Source of the DNA: Streptomyces sp. CB02009
GTDB taxonomy: Bacteria > Actinomycetota > Actinomycetes > Streptomycetales > Streptomycetaceae
Reading direction: 5' to 3'
NCBI RefSeq assembly: GCF_001905825.1
Contig: NZ_LIVV01000002.1
Location: 686,441 to 750,440 of the forward strand
DNA length: 64,000 nt
The notes under the pieces: model-generated
Database searches by the model: none
What the model saw: the letters and a program-made list of their open reading frames with translations, nothing else
What the model was told of the DNA's origin: nothing
Translations under genes and position numbers: made by a program
Shown here: one piece after another, positions 63,964 through 64,000 of the stretch
Numbering within the stretch: the first letter of the stretch is position 1
Layout: every line of letters begins with the position of its first letter

Positions 63964-64000
63964 CTCGCGTTCCGCCGCCTTCCCGGCCCCGCGGCTACGG

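Overview
The window is high-GC actinobacterial DNA and almost certainly comes from a Streptomyces chromosome. Third codon positions are mostly G or C and GTG/TTG starts are common. Characteristic gene sets include a 2-methylisoborneol/encapsulin operon, putative DmdR-type iron boxes and DasR-like sites, Tat-exported amidohydrolases, and many TetR/GntR regulators with palindromic operators. No rRNA, tRNA or CRISPR array was seen.

Region 1 (1-15.6 kb) is a siderophore-type locus. It holds the 3' end of an NRPS, MbtH, a heterodimeric ABC exporter, a FecCD/FecCD/FecE importer, a YtcJ-like amidohydrolase, and a tight argC-J-B-D operon. Iron-box-like 19-mers precede the exporter, the importer and argC. 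The arginine operon therefore looks recruited to supply ornithine when iron is scarce. It has no argR, argG or argH beside it.

Region 2 (15.6-25.2 kb) is mostly catabolic: a conserved hypothetical, a GH16-like protein, a TetR-SDR-alcohol dehydrogenase-FAD monooxygenase-TetR set with clear operators, a secreted pectate lyase with a LacI-type operator, and a DUF6924-like gene.

Region 3 (25.2-27.2 kb) is a lower-GC patch. It has two small atypical-codon genes, a degenerate IS5-type transposase and a duplicated 5' end of the DUF6924-like gene, which suggests a scarred insertion site.

Region 4 (27.4-37.9 kb) has a VOC protein, two Tat-exported amidohydrolases with a GntR regulator and its likely sites, a BCCT transporter, a xylose-type ABC importer and an ankyrin protein.

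Region 5 (37.9-54 kb) has a one-polypeptide nitrate reductase fused to a CysJ-like reductase, a serine-hydrolase homologue that has lost its catalytic residues, a DUF4436-like protein, and an agmatine-deiminase-like lipoprotein with a divergent TetR. Next come a DUF1269/baeRF/lipoprotein/DUF1269 cluster and arginine deiminase with an APC antiporter.

Region 6 (54.3-58.5 kb) is the 2-methylisoborneol operon: a family 2B encapsulin with a cyclic-nucleotide-binding domain, the terpene synthase and the GPP methyltransferase. A 195-bp MITE-like palindrome sits between the first two genes.

Region 7 (58.5-64 kb) encodes a secreted S1 protease and a GH18 chitinase, both with DasR-like sites, an RRHVD-type leader peptide ahead of a DUF1684 gene, and an M20 amidohydrolase. 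At the right edge is a 56-residue RiPP precursor whose core is almost entirely Ser/Thr/Cys. Its maturation genes should lie just beyond the window.
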